A stretch of DNA of 64,000 nucleotides, from NCBI RefSeq assembly GCF_013466425.1, contig NZ_CP059165.1, positions 372,001 to 436,000 on the forward strand, in the 5' to 3' direction. How positions within the stretch are numbered: the stretch's first letter is position 1; each line of letters starts with the position of its first letter. Both the position numbers and the translations under genes were made by a program. The notes beneath the pieces are model-generated. The model saw nothing but the letters and a program-made list of their open reading frames with translations. It did not search any database and was not told the origin of the DNA. Positions 1-8,654 of this stretch are shown here, one piece after another. The stretch is from Mycobacterium vicinigordonae (GTDB taxonomy: Bacteria; Actinomycetota; Actinomycetes; Mycobacteriales; Mycobacteriaceae).

Positions 1-1
1 A

Positions 2-859
2 CGGCACACCGTCAAAGCCGGGCAGTTCGTCAACGTGACCGTCGAGATCGACGGCCGCATGCACTCGCGGTGCTACTCGCCGGCCAACGTCGAGGGCAGC
101 TCGCAGCTAGAGCTGACCATCGGCGTCCACGACGGCGGCCTGGTCTCGACCTACCTGTATGAGCAGGCCCGTCGAGGCATGGTGGTCGGCTTGGACGGCG
201 TCGGAGGTGACTTCGTGTTGCCGGAGCGGCTGCCCCGGCGAATCCTGTTCGTCTCCGGCGGCAGCGGCATCACGCCCGTCATGGCGATGGTGCGCACACT
301 GGTCGCCCAGGGGCACTCGGGCGAAATCGCCTTCGTGCAGTACGCGCGGACCGCTGAGGAAGCCTGCTATCGCGACGAGCTGGCGGCGATGCGCGACGTG
401 CGGGTGCTGCACGGCTACACCCGATCCGGCACCGGCGACCTCGACGGCCACTTCGGGGCAGAGCACCTGGCCGCCGCGATGGACGCACCTGACGCGGTCT
501 TCGTGTGCGGGCCAACCGCTTTGGTCGACGCCGTCAAAGCCCATTGTGAAAACGTGTTCACCGAAAGCTTCACGCCGCCGGTGATCGAAGCACCGGCCAA
601 CCCGACGGGTGGACGGGTGAGCTTCGGGGACAGCAAGGTCGACGTCGAAGATGATGGCCGCTCGATCCTGGAGCAGGCCGAATCGGCGGGGCTGACACCC
701 AAGAACGGCTGCCGGATGGGCATCTGCCACACCTGCACCCGCCGCAAGACATCCGGCACCACCCGCAACCTGATCACCGGTGCTGTGTCCACCCAGCCCG
801 ACGAGAACGTCCAGATCTGCGTCACCGTGCCCGTCGGTGACGTCGAGATCGCCCTCTGA
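2..859 (+). CDS. Ferredoxin reductase with C-terminal 2Fe-2S domain (5' truncated by window)
   Basis: The reading frame is open to the first bases, so the true start lies outside; the first in-frame GTG at 35 is internal to the fold. Visible are the FAD-binding RCYS motif near the beginning, the nucleotide-binding loop GGSGITP, and a C-terminal plant-type 2Fe-2S cluster with cysteines in NGCRMGICHTCT plus a later QIC cysteine. This is the architecture of reductases that pass NADPH electrons to a membrane desaturase or oxygenase. It lies 29 bases upstream of the desaturase gene on the same strand, the same arrangement as the Rv3230c-DesA3 pair known in M. tuberculosis, so it very probably supplies electrons to that desaturase. 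Confidence in family is high; the exact partner is inferred from adjacency. Confidence 0.93.
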   Translation, partial: RHTVKAGQFVNVTVEIDGRMHSRCYSPANVEGSSQLELTIGVHDGGLVSTYLYEQARRGMVVGLDGVGGDFVLPERLPRRILFVSGGSGITPVMAMVRTLVAQGHSGEIAFVQYARTAEEACYRDELAAMRDVRVLHGYTRSGTGDLDGHFGAEHLAAAMDAPDAVFVCGPTALVDAVKAHCENVFTESFTPPVIEAPANPTGGRVSFGDSKVDVEDDGRSILEQAESAGLTPKNGCRMGICHTCTRRKTSGTTRNLITGAVSTQPDENVQICVTVPVGDVEIAL

Positions 860-888
860 CCACCATCGAATCATAGGGAGTAAAAGCC

Positions 889-2001
889 ATGTCACAGAAC
901 AAGATCACTCTCACGAAGGAACAAGCCGACGCGTTCGGCCGCGAACTCGATGCCATCAAGGAACGTGTGATGGCAGACCTCGGCGAGAAGGACGCGGAGT
1001 ACATCCGCAAGGTCATCAAGGCGCAGCGCGCCCTGGAGGTGGGCGGTCGCGCACTGCTCTTCCTGCCGCCGGCCTGGTTGCTGGGCACCGGGATGCTGGG
1101 CATCGCGAAGATCATGGACAACATGGAGATCGGCCACAACATCATGCACGGTCAGTACGACTGGATGCGTGACCCGACGATCTCCGGCGGCGACTTCGAA
1201 TGGGACACCGCCTGCCCGGCCGACCAGTGGCGGCACTCGCACAATTACATGCACCACACCTACACCAACATCGTCGACATGGACCGCGACATCGGTTACG
1301 GCATCCTGCGGATGAGCGAAGATCAGAAATGGAGCCCGTACTTCCTGGGCAACCCGGTTTACGCCTTCCTGCTGATGGTGCTCTTCCAATACGGTGTCGC
1401 GCTGCACGAGCTGGAAACCGAGCGCATCCGCTCCGGCGAGATCCGGCTGCGCGATAAGAAGCAGACGCTGAAAGAGATCTGGGCCAAGACTCGTCGGCAG
1501 ACGCTCAAGGACTACGTCGCGTTCCCGCTGCTGGCCGGCCCATTCGCGCCGTTCGTGTTCACCGGCAACCTGACCGCCAACCTGATGCGCAACGTGTGGT
1601 CGTACATGATCATCTTCTGCGGCCACTTCCCGGACGGCACCCAAGAATTCACCGTGGAGGAGACCAAGAACGAGACCCGCGGCCAGTGGTACTTCCGCCA
1701 GGTGCTCGGCTCGGCGAACCTGACCGGCGGCAGGCTCTTCCACCTGCTGTCGGGCAACCTGTCGCACCAGATCGAGCACCACCTGTTCCCGGACATGCCC
1801 GCCCGCCGGTATGCCGAGATCGCACCCGAGGTGCAGGAGATTTGCGAACGGTACGGAATCCCCTACAACAAGGGGCCGCTGCTGCGGCAGTTCGGGACGG
1901 TTGTCCGCAAGATTGTCCGGCTCAGTGTCCCGGACGCTTGGCTGCCAAACGCCAACGCCAAGAAGTCCGCGAATGTCGAATTGGCACCAGTCGCCGCCTG
2001 A
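889..2001 (+). CDS. desA3: Membrane acyl-CoA desaturase, DesA3 type
   Basis: A 370-residue integral membrane fatty-acid desaturase. The three histidine boxes that bind the di-iron centre are seen: HNIMH around residue 84, HSHNYMHH around residue 116, and HQIEHH near residue 294. The known family member in M. tuberculosis (DesA3) inserts the delta-9 double bond into stearoyl-CoA to make oleate for membrane and storage lipids, using the adjacent reductase as electron donor. Translation starts at ATG 889 behind a gggagtaaa stretch. The gene is directly followed by a strong hairpin, so reductase plus desaturase look like a complete transcription unit. Substrate specificity is inferred from family and neighbour. 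Confidence 0.93.
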   Translation: MSQNKITLTKEQADAFGRELDAIKERVMADLGEKDAEYIRKVIKAQRALEVGGRALLFLPPAWLLGTGMLGIAKIMDNMEIGHNIMHGQYDWMRDPTISGGDFEWDTACPADQWRHSHNYMHHTYTNIVDMDRDIGYGILRMSEDQKWSPYFLGNPVYAFLLMVLFQYGVALHELETERIRSGEIRLRDKKQTLKEIWAKTRRQTLKDYVAFPLLAGPFAPFVFTGNLTANLMRNVWSYMIIFCGHFPDGTQEFTVEETKNETRGQWYFRQVLGSANLTGGRLFHLLSGNLSHQIEHHLFPDMPARRYAEIAPEVQEICERYGIPYNKGPLLRQFGTVVRKIVRLSVPDAWLPNANAKKSANVELAPVAA

Positions 2002-2019
2002 GTAAACCTACTGACCTAC

Positions 2020-2057
2020 AAAGCCCGAGGCCTCGCAATGTCGAAGCCTCGGGCTTT
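2020..2057 (+). terminator. Terminator-like hairpin after the desaturase
   Basis: A perfect 12-base-pair inverted repeat (AAAGCCCGAGGC at 2020-2031 with GCCTCGGGCTTT at 2046-2057) encloses a 14-base loop, 18 bases after the desaturase stop, and is followed by a short T-containing stretch. This is consistent with an intrinsic terminator. It overlaps the longest possible version of the next gene, which is a reason to use the later start at 2068. Confidence 0.8.
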
Positions 2058-2067
2058 GAGGTCTTTA

Positions 2068-2592
2068 ATGTATGGGGTGGAGTGGACCGGCGCGCGCTAT
2101 GCGGACAACCCGACCGTGCAAGCTTCCACGTGGATCGACGCCGATCCACAGCGGGTCTGGGATCTGGTATCCGACATCGAGCTGATGCCGACCCTGAGCA
2201 ATGAGCTACAGCGGGTCGAATGGCTCGACGGAGTGACCGGCCCGCGGGTCGGTGCCCGCTTCGTCGGCTACAACGAACACGACGCATTCGGCAAGTGGAG
2301 TAGCACGTCGCAGATCGTTTCGTGTGATGAACCGCGCGAATTCACCTGGGCGGTAGGCGAACCCACCTACCCCGCGGCAACCTGGCGGTTCCGCCTGACA
2401 CCGCAGGATGGCGGCACCACGCTGTCGTACTGGACGCAGATGGGTCCGGGCCGCTCGGGATTGTCCAATGCCATCGATGCAATGCCGGACAAGGAACAGA
2501 AGATCGTGTTCGTGCGGCTGCGTGAGTTCGAAGCGGCCATCGACAAGACACTGGCGGCGATCAAGAGACTGGCCGAGCACGGGGTGCGCTGA
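2068..2592 (+). CDS. SRPBCC (START/Bet v1-like) family protein
   Basis: A protein of about 174 residues of the polyketide-cyclase/START-like SRPBCC fold, which forms a hydrophobic pocket; the pattern of an N-terminal strand followed by ADPQRVWDLVSDIELMP and a WRF strand then TLSYW is typical. No catalytic residues can be named, so the ligand is unknown. An ATG at 2038 would add ten residues but sits in the loop of the terminator hairpin, so ATG 2068 is preferred. The stop overlaps the start of the following F420 oxidoreductase by one base, meaning the two are translationally coupled and probably act on the same substrate. Confidence 0.85.
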   Translation: MYGVEWTGARYADNPTVQASTWIDADPQRVWDLVSDIELMPTLSNELQRVEWLDGVTGPRVGARFVGYNEHDAFGKWSSTSQIVSCDEPREFTWAVGEPTYPAATWRFRLTPQDGGTTLSYWTQMGPGRSGLSNAIDAMPDKEQKIVFVRLREFEAAIDKTLAAIKRLAEHGVR

Positions 2593-3629
2593 TGCGCACC
2601 GCCACGACGGTCGAGCTGTCGGTTGCGCCCACGCAAACCGTGGAATTCGTGGTCGAGGCCGAGAAGCTGGGCCTGGACGTGTGCTGGGTCGCTGAGGCGT
2701 GGGGGGCCGACGCGCCGTCCGCGCTGGGTTATCTGGCGGCCCGCACCGAACGGATGCTGCTCGGGTCGGGGGTTCTGCAGGTTGGCACTAGGTCGCCGGT
2801 GCTGGTCGCCCAGACTGCGATGACGTTGGCCAACCTGTCGTCCGGACGGTTCCTGCTCGGCCTGGGTGCCTCCGGTCCGCAGGTGATTGAGGGGTTGCAT
2901 GGTGTCTCGTTCGCGCGGCCGCTAGCACGCGTTCGCGAGACCGTCGAGATCATTCGAGAAGTCTTCACGGGCGGAAAAATCTCCTATGTTGGCAAGGAAT
3001 TCCAGATTCCACGCCCAGGCGAGGCGAAGCCGATGCGGTTGTCGACTCGCACCGAGCACCCGATCCCGATCTACCTCGCTGCGTTATCGCCCGCGATGCT
3101 GCGGCTGACCGGGAAGGTCGCCGACGGCTGGCTGGGCACCAGCTTCGTACCCGAGGGCGCCGGGCAGGCCTACTTCGCCCACCTCGACGAAGGTATGGCC
3201 GATGCCGGGCGTACCCGCGCCGACATCGACATCTGCCAGGGCGCCGAAGTCGCGTTCGCCCGCGACGAGGACGAATTGCGCGCCATGGTCGCAGCGCGCA
3301 AGACCGAACTGGCCTTCAGCCTCGGCGGCATGGGGTCGGCCAGCACCAACTACTACAACCAGGCGTATAGCCGGCAGGGCTGGAGCGACGTCGCCGCCCA
3401 GGTGCGGAAACGCTGGCAGGCGGGGGACCGGTCGGGCGCGGCCGCGCTGATCACTGACGAAATGGTGCTGGCAACCACCTTGATTGGGACCGAGGAGATG
3501 GTGGTTGCGCGCCTTGCGGATTGGCGGGACGCCGGGGTCGATACGGTACGGCTGTACCCCGCCGGTGACACGCTGGACGCCAAGCTGAGCACGCTGGCCC
3601 GGGCGATCGAACTGGTCAACGCCGGTTAG
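2592..3629 (+). CDS. LLM-class F420-dependent oxidoreductase
   Basis: A 345-residue luciferase-like monooxygenase-fold protein of the F420-dependent type abundant in mycobacteria. The conserved blocks are AEKLGLDVCWVAE, the GSGVLQVGTRSP strand, LSSGRFLLGLGASGPQ, and IPIYLAAL. Members use the deazaflavin F420 for hydride transfer to unsaturated or quinone-like substrates. The start codon overlaps the stop of the SRPBCC gene (TGATG), so the two genes form a coupled operon. The 3' end overlaps by four bases with the convergent DUF1214 gene. Physiological substrate unknown. Confidence 0.9.
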   Translation: MRTATTVELSVAPTQTVEFVVEAEKLGLDVCWVAEAWGADAPSALGYLAARTERMLLGSGVLQVGTRSPVLVAQTAMTLANLSSGRFLLGLGASGPQVIEGLHGVSFARPLARVRETVEIIREVFTGGKISYVGKEFQIPRPGEAKPMRLSTRTEHPIPIYLAALSPAMLRLTGKVADGWLGTSFVPEGAGQAYFAHLDEGMADAGRTRADIDICQGAEVAFARDEDELRAMVAARKTELAFSLGGMGSASTNYYNQAYSRQGWSDVAAQVRKRWQAGDRSGAAALITDEMVLATTLIGTEEMVVARLADWRDAGVDTVRLYPAGDTLDAKLSTLARAIELVNAG

Positions 3630-4750
3630 CTCACCTCGGTGGGGGCGTCAGCCAGCTTTACCAACTTGACTTCCGGCCGGGCCGGGACATGGTCGGCGAG
3701 AAACCAGCGGAAGGCCAGGTTGCCGCGCGGATAGCCCAGCGTCGTGAGCGAATTCGGGTGTGAAGTCCGCTCTTTGGACAACACGACGGTCACTGAGCCG
3801 TCGCTGTTGGGCACCGCGCTGTGGCAGTTGACCGAGCAGCGGGCGTCGGGGCCCTCCGAGGCGCCGAAGGTGGCCATGAACTGGTTCCAGACCACGAGGT
3901 TCCAGAATCGGCACGCGGGCGGCCGATGGGTGATAACAAGTGCTTCGTCGTTCCCCGGACCATCCTCGAGGACGAAACTGCCGTATGCGTAGCAGGCGTC
4001 GCGCGCCGACCAGCCGAAGTTGGCGTCGGGCACTTGATAGGGATCAGCGAATTCGTTTGCGGCGTAGGCGACTTCGTGACCGAGAGCGTGCTCGTCATCG
4101 GCGCGGGTGCCCACCGCGAGCGGCACGATCGCGAACATGGTGCGCAGCCACGTAGTCACCGCTGCCAGCCGCTGTGCCGTCTCGGCGTCACCGTGCCGGA
4201 TCGGATCGGCGTCGTCGAGCGCCTCGATGTTCCAGGTGACGGGTCGGCCGGTCGACGGGTCGGCCTGATAGTCCCGGGTCATCAGCATGGCCGCGTCGGG
4301 CGTCGCCGGGAACTCGAAGCTGAAGTTGCCGTTGGCGTCGACGTCGAGGTCGGTGTCGCGGACGATCGAGACGACGCGGTCCGACCAAGCGCCGGGCGAA
4401 GGCTCGTTGTAGGCCGTCAACGAAAAGTACACGCTGTCGCCCTTGTTGCCGCTGATCCGGTAGCGCCGCTGCGGATCCACCGGGCAGCAGAAGTAGTAGG
4501 CGTCGGTGTTGTCGCCGCCCCAGCGGCGGTCGCGGCGGAATGGAGTGTTGACCGCGAAGAACTGCGGCCGACCGGGTTCGGTGAACAGGTAGGTGTCTAG
4601 TGCGACGCCCAGCGTGGTGGCCAGCATGCGGTAGCCGTCGGCGATATGGCGGTCGTCGGTGACGGCTTTGTCGCCCTCGAGGAAGCCGCGGTCCAGCTCG
4701 CCGAGGGTAGCGAGCAGCTCTTTCCATGCGGCGGTCGATTCGTGTGTCAT
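3626..4750 (-). CDS. DUF1214 domain-containing protein
   Basis: A 374-residue protein whose central part has the features of DUF1254/DUF1214 proteins (RYRISGNKGDSVYFSLTAYNEP and, near the C-terminus, RTSHPNSLTTLGYPRGNLAFRW). No signal peptide or membrane segment is evident. The biochemical function of the family is not established. Its start overlaps the stop of the upstream TetR gene by four bases (ATGA), so regulator and DUF1214 gene are expected to be one transcript, with the regulator possibly controlling both itself and this gene. Confidence 0.85.
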   Translation of the reverse strand: MTHESTAAWKELLATLGELDRGFLEGDKAVTDDRHIADGYRMLATTLGVALDTYLFTEPGRPQFFAVNTPFRRDRRWGGDNTDAYYFCCPVDPQRRYRISGNKGDSVYFSLTAYNEPSPGAWSDRVVSIVRDTDLDVDANGNFSFEFPATPDAAMLMTRDYQADPSTGRPVTWNIEALDDADPIRHGDAETAQRLAAVTTWLRTMFAIVPLAVGTRADDEHALGHEVAYAANEFADPYQVPDANFGWSARDACYAYGSFVLEDGPGNDEALVITHRPPACRFWNLVVWNQFMATFGASEGPDARCSVNCHSAVPNSDGSVTVVLSKERTSHPNSLTTLGYPRGNLAFRWFLADHVPARPEVKLVKLADAPTEVS

Positions 4751-5322
4751 CCGCTGATTCCTTTCAGGAGCAATGTGGTGGTGCGATCGACCCAGGCGTC
4801 GTCGAGTTCGCTGATACGAGTGAGCAGGGCGATCAACGTCAGACCGGCGATGGCCTCGGCCAATTCGGTGGCCGATACGTCGGCCCGGATTTCGCCGCGT
4901 GCGGCGGCGGTCCGCAGGCGTTCGGCTAGACCCCCGGTAAAGATGCCAGCGAACCGTTCCAACAGCGCTTTGTGCAAGGTCGGGTCGGCGGCCATCTCGG
5001 CGACCAGTCCGGGCAGCGCCGCGCGGGCGGCGGAGGTGGTGAGCACGGCGGTCGTGCGTCGCACCATTTCGCGCAGGTCATCGGGTAGCGACCCGCTGTC
5101 CGGGATTTCAGTGGCGGCGCCGATTGGGAACACCGCCTCGTGCACCAGATGTGCCTTGCTGGGCCAACGACGGTAGATGGCGGGTTTGCTGGTGCCGGCG
5201 CGCTCGGCGATCGCCGAGACCAACAGGCCGGGGTAGCCGGTCGCGGCGAGCAGCTCGACGGTGGCGTTGAGCACCGCGGCGTCGATGCGCGGGTCACGGG
5301 GCCGACCGAGATCTAGAACCAT
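4747..5322 (-). CDS. TetR-family transcriptional regulator
   Basis: About 191 residues starting at ATG 5322 (MVLDLGRPRDPRIDAAVLNA). The N-terminal helix-turn-helix is clear: LLAATGYPGLLVSAIAERAG followed by the recognition helix TSKPAIYRRWPSKAHL. A 51-residue longer reading frame exists, but it runs through the divergent sulfotransferase promoter and start and is unlikely. The gene is coupled to the DUF1214 gene downstream and divergent from the sulfotransferase, so it plausibly represses one or both. The effector is unknown. Confidence 0.9.
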   Translation of the reverse strand: MVLDLGRPRDPRIDAAVLNATVELLAATGYPGLLVSAIAERAGTSKPAIYRRWPSKAHLVHEAVFPIGAATEIPDSGSLPDDLREMVRRTTAVLTTSAARAALPGLVAEMAADPTLHKALLERFAGIFTGGLAERLRTAAARGEIRADVSATELAEAIAGLTLIALLTRISELDDAWVDRTTTLLLKGISG

Positions 5323-5339
5323 TACGAAACTCAGAGTAA
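5322..5339. promoter_or_regulatory. Possible operator between TetR and sulfotransferase genes
   Basis: The 28-base divergent intergenic space contains a short inverted repeat, TTAC at 5322-5325 and GTAA at 5336-5339, separated by ten bases. It overlaps the regulator's start and is a candidate autoregulatory site. The arms are short, so the call is weak. Confidence 0.3.
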
Positions 5340-5350
5340 CATAAGTCGCC

Positions 5351-6586
5351 GTGACCCGTCTTGACGATCTTGAGAAGCCACAGTTCAGTGCGCAGGCGCA
5401 GCCGATCCTGGACATGATGGCCACGATGGCCCCGGACTGTCCGCTTGATTCTGCCGCTCTGCACGCCAGAGCCACCGCGGATACCGGGTTGTCCGACTTC
5501 GGGCCGACCGATTACCGCGAACGCCTCGATGTCTACCTCGCCGCGCTCCACGAGATCGACGGCATGCACGACGCCGGGGTGGTCAACTTCCACGGACAGC
5601 TGCTACAACTGCTCAAGAACCGGCTGCTACTGACCGACCTGAAGAGCCGGCACCCCGAGATAGACGACCTCGAACTGCATTCGCCCGTGGTGATTGCGGG
5701 CCTGCCCCGCACCGGCACGACCCACCTGCATAACCTGCTTGCCGCGCCTCCCACCTTTCGCACCATGCCGTACTGGGAGAGCAACGAGCCGTTCCCCCTT
5801 CCCACTGAAGCCGGCGCAGACGCTGATGCGCCGGATCCGCGGCGCGCCCGTATGGACGTCGCCGTCAGCGTAATCAACCTGTTGATGCCGCATTTCGCGC
5901 TGATGCACGAAATGACCACCGACCACGTCCACGAAGAGATTCAGCTGTTGGCCAACGACTTCTCCACGATGTTGTTCGAGACGCTCGGCCATGTACCCCG
6001 CTGGCGCGACTACTACCAAACTCACGATCAGACACCGCATTACGAGTACCTGGCAAGTCAGCTCAAGGCGATGCAGTTCCTGCGCGGCGGACGGCGTTGG
6101 CTGCTCAAGTCCCCGCAGCATCTCGAACAGGTGCCGGTGCTCGATCGCGTATTCGGCGACAGCATTGTCGTTTTCACCCACCGTGACCCGGTACCGGTGG
6201 CGCTGTCGATGATCGCGATGATCACCTACTCGGCGCGCATGCACCGTTCGCCTGTGCCGGTGCGACAGATCGCCGAATACTGGATCGATCGCCTCGACCG
6301 GATGCTCGCCGCGCTGGTCCGTGACCGCGACACCCTGGGGCACGACCGCTCGATCGACGTCCGGTTCGACGACTTCATGGCCGAAGAACTGGGCGTCGCT
6401 AAGCGGATTTACGCACTTGCCGACGAGCCGTACACCGACGAGGTCCGCAGCGCCGTCGGCGCCTACCTGGCTGGCCACGAGCGGGGCCGGTTGGGCAGCG
6501 TCGAGACCTCCTGCGAAATGTTCGGGTTGGACGAAGGCGAGTTGCGGGAGCGCTTCGCGCCCTACGTCGAACGCTTCCTGACCTGA
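5351..6586 (+). CDS. PAPS-dependent sulfotransferase family protein
   Basis: A 411-residue cytosolic sulfotransferase-fold protein. The 5'-phosphosulfate loop is visible as GLPRTGTTHLHNLL near residue 119, and a 3'-phosphate-binding segment as FTHRDPVPVALSM near residue 276. Mycobacterial members of this large group transfer sulfate from PAPS to lipids, menaquinone derivatives or sugars, but this one cannot be assigned a substrate. It starts at GTG 5351, divergent from a TetR gene, and is followed 18 bases later by an epoxide hydrolase, with which it may be co-transcribed. Length is normal, with no sign of damage. Confidence 0.85.
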   Translation: MTRLDDLEKPQFSAQAQPILDMMATMAPDCPLDSAALHARATADTGLSDFGPTDYRERLDVYLAALHEIDGMHDAGVVNFHGQLLQLLKNRLLLTDLKSRHPEIDDLELHSPVVIAGLPRTGTTHLHNLLAAPPTFRTMPYWESNEPFPLPTEAGADADAPDPRRARMDVAVSVINLLMPHFALMHEMTTDHVHEEIQLLANDFSTMLFETLGHVPRWRDYYQTHDQTPHYEYLASQLKAMQFLRGGRRWLLKSPQHLEQVPVLDRVFGDSIVVFTHRDPVPVALSMIAMITYSARMHRSPVPVRQIAEYWIDRLDRMLAALVRDRDTLGHDRSIDVRFDDFMAEELGVAKRIYALADEPYTDEVRSAVGAYLAGHERGRLGSVETSCEMFGLDEGELRERFAPYVERFLT

Positions 6587-6604
6587 GGACTAGCGTTTGA
6601 AGCC

Positions 6605-7486
6605 ATGATCGCTATGCCCGCAATGGACGGCGTCGAACACCGATATGTGGAACTAGGCGACGTCACCATCCACGTCGCCGCGGCGGGCCCGGTCGACGGG
6701 CCGGCGGTGATGCTGGTGCATGGCTTCCCGGAGAACTGGTGGGAATGGCACAAGCTGATCGGACCCTTGGCCGCCGACGGCTATCGGGTGCTGTGTCCCG
6801 ACCTGCGAGGCTCGGGGTGGAGTTCGGCGCCGCCGTCGAGCTACACCAAGGACGAGATGGCCGACGACCTCGCCCGCGTACTGGACTCGCTGGGCGTCGC
6901 GAAGGTCAAGCTCGTCGCCCACGACTGGGGCGGGCCGGTCGCGTTCATCATGATGCTGCGCCACCCGGAGAAGGTGACGGGCTTCTTCGGCATGAACACC
7001 GCGGCGCCGTTTGTGAAGAACGACCTCGCATCGCTGCGCAACCTGTGGCGATTCTGGTACCAGATCCCGATCTCGCTGCCGGTGATCGGTCCCCGATTGC
7101 TTGGCGATCCGAAGGCCCGGTTCGCCCGAGCCCTGGGTTCGTGGGTCGGCGGGGGATTCAAACTCGCCGACGAAGACATTCGGCTCTACATCGACCGGAT
7201 GCGCCAGCCGGGCCATGCCGAGGCCGGATCGCGGTGGTATCGCTCGTTCCAGACCAAGGAGATGGTGCGCTGGGCGCGCGGCGAGTACGACGACGTCCGC
7301 GTCGAGGTGCCGGTGCGTTGGCTCACCGGTACCCGGGATCCGGTGATCCGTCCGGAGATGGCCGACGTATATGCCGACCACATAAGCGATTTCGAGGCCG
7401 AGCGGGTTGACGGAGTCGGGCACTGGATCGTGCACCAGCGGCCGGATCTGGTGCTCGATCGGGTGCGCGCGTTCCTGCTTCTCTAG
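6605..7486 (+). CDS. ephF: Alpha/beta-hydrolase, epoxide hydrolase EphF type
   Basis: A 293-residue alpha/beta-hydrolase. The oxyanion-hole motif HGFPENWWEW and the nucleophile elbow HDWGG, with Asp as nucleophile, are the signature of epoxide hydrolases; the catalytic His lies in VGHWIVHQ near the C-terminus. It would open epoxides to diols. The following gene order (TetR, CYP138, MsrA, SnoaL, epimerase) is that of Rv0134 ephF onward in M. tuberculosis, which supports the symbol. The ATG at 6605 lies 18 bases after the sulfotransferase stop; a later in-frame ATG at 6614 or 6623 is possible. Confidence 0.85.
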   Translation: MIAMPAMDGVEHRYVELGDVTIHVAAAGPVDGPAVMLVHGFPENWWEWHKLIGPLAADGYRVLCPDLRGSGWSSAPPSSYTKDEMADDLARVLDSLGVAKVKLVAHDWGGPVAFIMMLRHPEKVTGFFGMNTAAPFVKNDLASLRNLWRFWYQIPISLPVIGPRLLGDPKARFARALGSWVGGGFKLADEDIRLYIDRMRQPGHAEAGSRWYRSFQTKEMVRWARGEYDDVRVEVPVRWLTGTRDPVIRPEMADVYADHISDFEAERVDGVGHWIVHQRPDLVLDRVRAFLLL

Positions 7487-7493
7487 GTCCGGC

Positions 7494-7605
7494 CGATGGT
7501 CGTGACCCGCTGCGCTCGGCCTTCGGCCGCGCTTGCGATCACGACGCCGGCTGATGGTCGTGACCCGCTGCGCTCGGCCTTCGGCCGCGCTTGCGATCAC
7601 GACGC
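7494..7605. repeat. Two tandem copies of a 58-bp hairpin element between convergent genes
   Basis: An almost identical 58-base unit occurs twice in a row. Each copy is a long imperfect inverted repeat, with outer arms GTCGTGA/TCACGAC (7499-7505 with 7539-7545, and 7557-7563 with 7597-7603) around a GGCCttcGGCC inner stem. The pair fills the whole space between the convergent epoxide hydrolase and alcohol dehydrogenase genes and touches the latter's stop codon. A bidirectional transcription-termination role, or a small dispersed repeat, is likely. Confidence 0.85.
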
Positions 7606-8654
7606 TAGGGCTGGACCAGGATCCGGATCGGGTTACCCTCTTGGCGCTCCAGCTTCTCGATGCCGGCGCGGATGTCTTGCAGCGGGACGATTTCGCTGAT
7701 CGAACGTGAAATATCAAGGCGCCCGTACGACACCAGCTCCGCGAGGGTCTCGATGTCGACGTTCTGATAGCCGAGATGGCCAAGCACCTGCTTGCGGCTC
7801 AACCCAAACATGGCGGTAGGGCCTACTGTTGGGGACTCGGCGCTCATCCCGACGCCGACAAGCCGGCCGCCGCTGGTCAGAGAATTAAGCGCCTGCTCGA
7901 ACGTCACCTTGAGACCGACGGCATCGAACGCCACATCGAGCAACCGGCCGCCGGTGACCTCTGCGAGCTTGTCGCGCAGTGCGTCGTCGCGAGTGTCGAA
8001 CGCGTAATCCGCACCGAGCTGCAGTGCCCGCTCCAACACCGCAGGGTTGACGTCCAGGGCGATCACCGGCACGGCGCCAACAAGTTTCGCGAGTTGGACG
8101 ATGTGGGTTCCCACACCACCGACCCCCCACACCCCAACCGACTCCCCGACGGCGACCTTGCCGGTGCGCACGACTGCGCCGAACGGTGTGGACACCGCGT
8201 CGGCCAGAATTGCGGCCTGTTCCAGCGGCACGTTGTCCGGGACGCGGGTCAGGCCTGCCGCCTGGGCAAGGGTGTATTCGGCCCAGGCACCGTCATAAGC
8301 GAAGGCCATCAACTGAAGCCGCAGACAGTTGACGACATCGCCGCGACGGCAGTTGGGGCAGTGCTGGCAGGGTCGGCCGGCGGCCACCACCACCCGGTCA
8401 CCCACGGCCCAGCCGGTCACGTCGGGGCCGAGTTCGGCGATGGTTCCGGAGGCTTCGTGCCCCTGGGTGACCACGGGCGCCTGGGCGGGGAAGGTTCCGT
8501 TGATCAGGCTCAGGTCCGAGTGGCAGATGCCGCAGAACGCGACCTTGACCAGGACTTCGCCAGGTCCGGGTCGTGGTATCGGAACATCTTCCAGCACAAC
8601 ACTTTTAGTGTCAGCGTAGAAGCGCTCGGCGCGCATGGTGGACGCCATAGTCAC
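7605..8654 (-). CDS. Zinc-dependent alcohol dehydrogenase
   Basis: A medium-chain dehydrogenase of up to 349 residues. Catalytic-zinc ligands are seen in CGICHSD and GHEASG, and the four-cysteine structural zinc site in CQHCPNCRRGDVVNC. The Rossmann motif GVWGVGGVGTHIVQLA binds the nicotinamide cofactor. It oxidises alcohols or reduces aldehydes; the substrate is not predictable. The GTG at 8654 overlaps the stop of the upstream molbindin gene by four bases; ATGs at 8648 and 8636 are alternatives, the last giving MRAERFYAD, a common beginning for the family. The coupling to a molybdate-binding protein is odd because this enzyme class needs zinc, not molybdenum. Confidence 0.9.
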   Translation of the reverse strand: MTMASTMRAERFYADTKSVVLEDVPIPRPGPGEVLVKVAFCGICHSDLSLINGTFPAQAPVVTQGHEASGTIAELGPDVTGWAVGDRVVVAAGRPCQHCPNCRRGDVVNCLRLQLMAFAYDGAWAEYTLAQAAGLTRVPDNVPLEQAAILADAVSTPFGAVVRTGKVAVGESVGVWGVGGVGTHIVQLAKLVGAVPVIALDVNPAVLERALQLGADYAFDTRDDALRDKLAEVTGGRLLDVAFDAVGLKVTFEQALNSLTSGGRLVGVGMSAESPTVGPTAMFGLSRKQVLGHLGYQNVDIETLAELVSYGRLDISRSISEIVPLQDIRAGIEKLERQEGNPIRILVQP

